Shown here: in pieces, positions 5,617-5,730 of the stretch
Numbering within the stretch: position 1 is the stretch's first letter
How the letters are laid out: the number at the start of each line of letters is the position of its first letter
Assembly: GCA_003483125.1 (NCBI GenBank)
Contig: DMWU01000237.1
Span: 1-5,730 of the forward strand
Length of the DNA: 5,730 nt
Direction of reading: 5' to 3'
Source of the DNA: Erythrobacter sp.
GTDB taxonomy: Bacteria > Pseudomonadota > Alphaproteobacteria > Sphingomonadales > Sphingomonadaceae
The notes under the pieces: model-generated
Databases searched by the model: none
What the model was told of the DNA's origin: nothing
Seen by the model: the letters and a program-made list of their open reading frames with translations, nothing else
Made by a program: the position numbers and the translations under genes

Positions 5617-5730
5617 TTCAATTACCCCATCAAATCAAACATGGCCTTGGTCTAACTGGCCAAGCTGTCTCTAGAATGGCTCCGGCATCTATTTCCGGTT
5701 GGCCATGTCCCGTTTGGGGCGTGTTAGAAC
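5617..5730 (-). other. Untranslated leader and probable promoter region of the pilin operon
   Basis: These 114 bases upstream of the pilin hold no coding frame I can support. The pilin cluster promoter should lie here or just beyond the right edge, but I find no convincing -35/-10 pair, no sigma-54 element and no full CtrA box. What can be seen: an inverted repeat ACATGGCC (5639-5646) and GGCCATGT (5701-5708), a shorter CTTGG/CCAAG pair (5646-5664), and CCGG repeated at 5682-5685 and 5695-5698. GGGG at 5625-5628 is the probable pilin ribosome site. Confidence 0.4.

Noticed and set aside
5646..5664. Hairpin CTTGG/CCAAG in the pilin leader as a regulatory RNA structure
   Set aside because: On the transcribed strand only five pairs form before an A-C mismatch, too weak to claim a riboswitch or attenuator.
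5617..5730. Sigma-54 or CtrA-controlled pilin promoter
   Set aside because: GG/GC spacing of 10 nt for sigma-54 is not met and no TTAA-N7-TTAA box is present. The promoter may lie here but cannot be placed.

Overview
This window is the pilin-proximal part of a Tad (tight adherence) Flp-type IVb pilus locus. All seven genes lie on the minus strand, so transcription runs from the right end (5730) to the left end (1). The proteins most resemble those of Alphaproteobacteria. The TadG variant, which has no von Willebrand domain, and the small lipoprotein after CpaC remind me of Sphingomonadales, perhaps Erythrobacteraceae. That placement rests on memory of protein style and moderately high GC, not on a search.

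Layout in transcription order: an untranslated leader (5617-5730); a short Flp pilin (5443-5616); a strong intercistronic stem-loop (5395-5424); cpaB/rcpC (4460-5353); the outer-membrane secretin cpaC/rcpA (2998-4455); a 95-residue lipoprotein of unknown function (2721-3008); a TadG-like protein (1082-2701); a TadE-like pseudopilin (585-1082); and a second TadE/TadF-like pseudopilin that runs off the left edge (1-588). Every junction from cpaB onward is tight: a 4-nt gap, an 11-nt overlap, a 19-nt gap, a 1-nt overlap (TGATG) and a 4-nt overlap (ATGA). This indicates one translationally coupled operon. Only the pilin is set apart, by the stem-loop and by different codon use, as expected for a subunit needed in large excess.

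Working model: the Flp pilin is processed after Gly13 by a prepilin peptidase and polymerised into a thin pilus. The pilus leaves through the CpaC secretin, which is linked to the inner membrane by CpaB. TadE, the second TadE-like protein and TadG are minor pilins or envelope-anchored factors for assembly and adhesion. The prepilin peptidase (CpaA/TadV), the ATPases (CpaE/TadZ, CpaF/TadA) and the inner-membrane platform (TadB, TadC) are not in this window and must lie elsewhere, probably beyond the left edge in part.

I see no wholly new system here. The points worth a second look are the orphan lipoprotein where CpaD might be expected, the cysteine-rich exported regions of TadG and of the second TadE-like protein, the prepilin-like site variation among the four pilin-like N-termini, and the pilin/cpaB regulatory junction. 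I found no tRNA, rRNA, CRISPR or mobile element.
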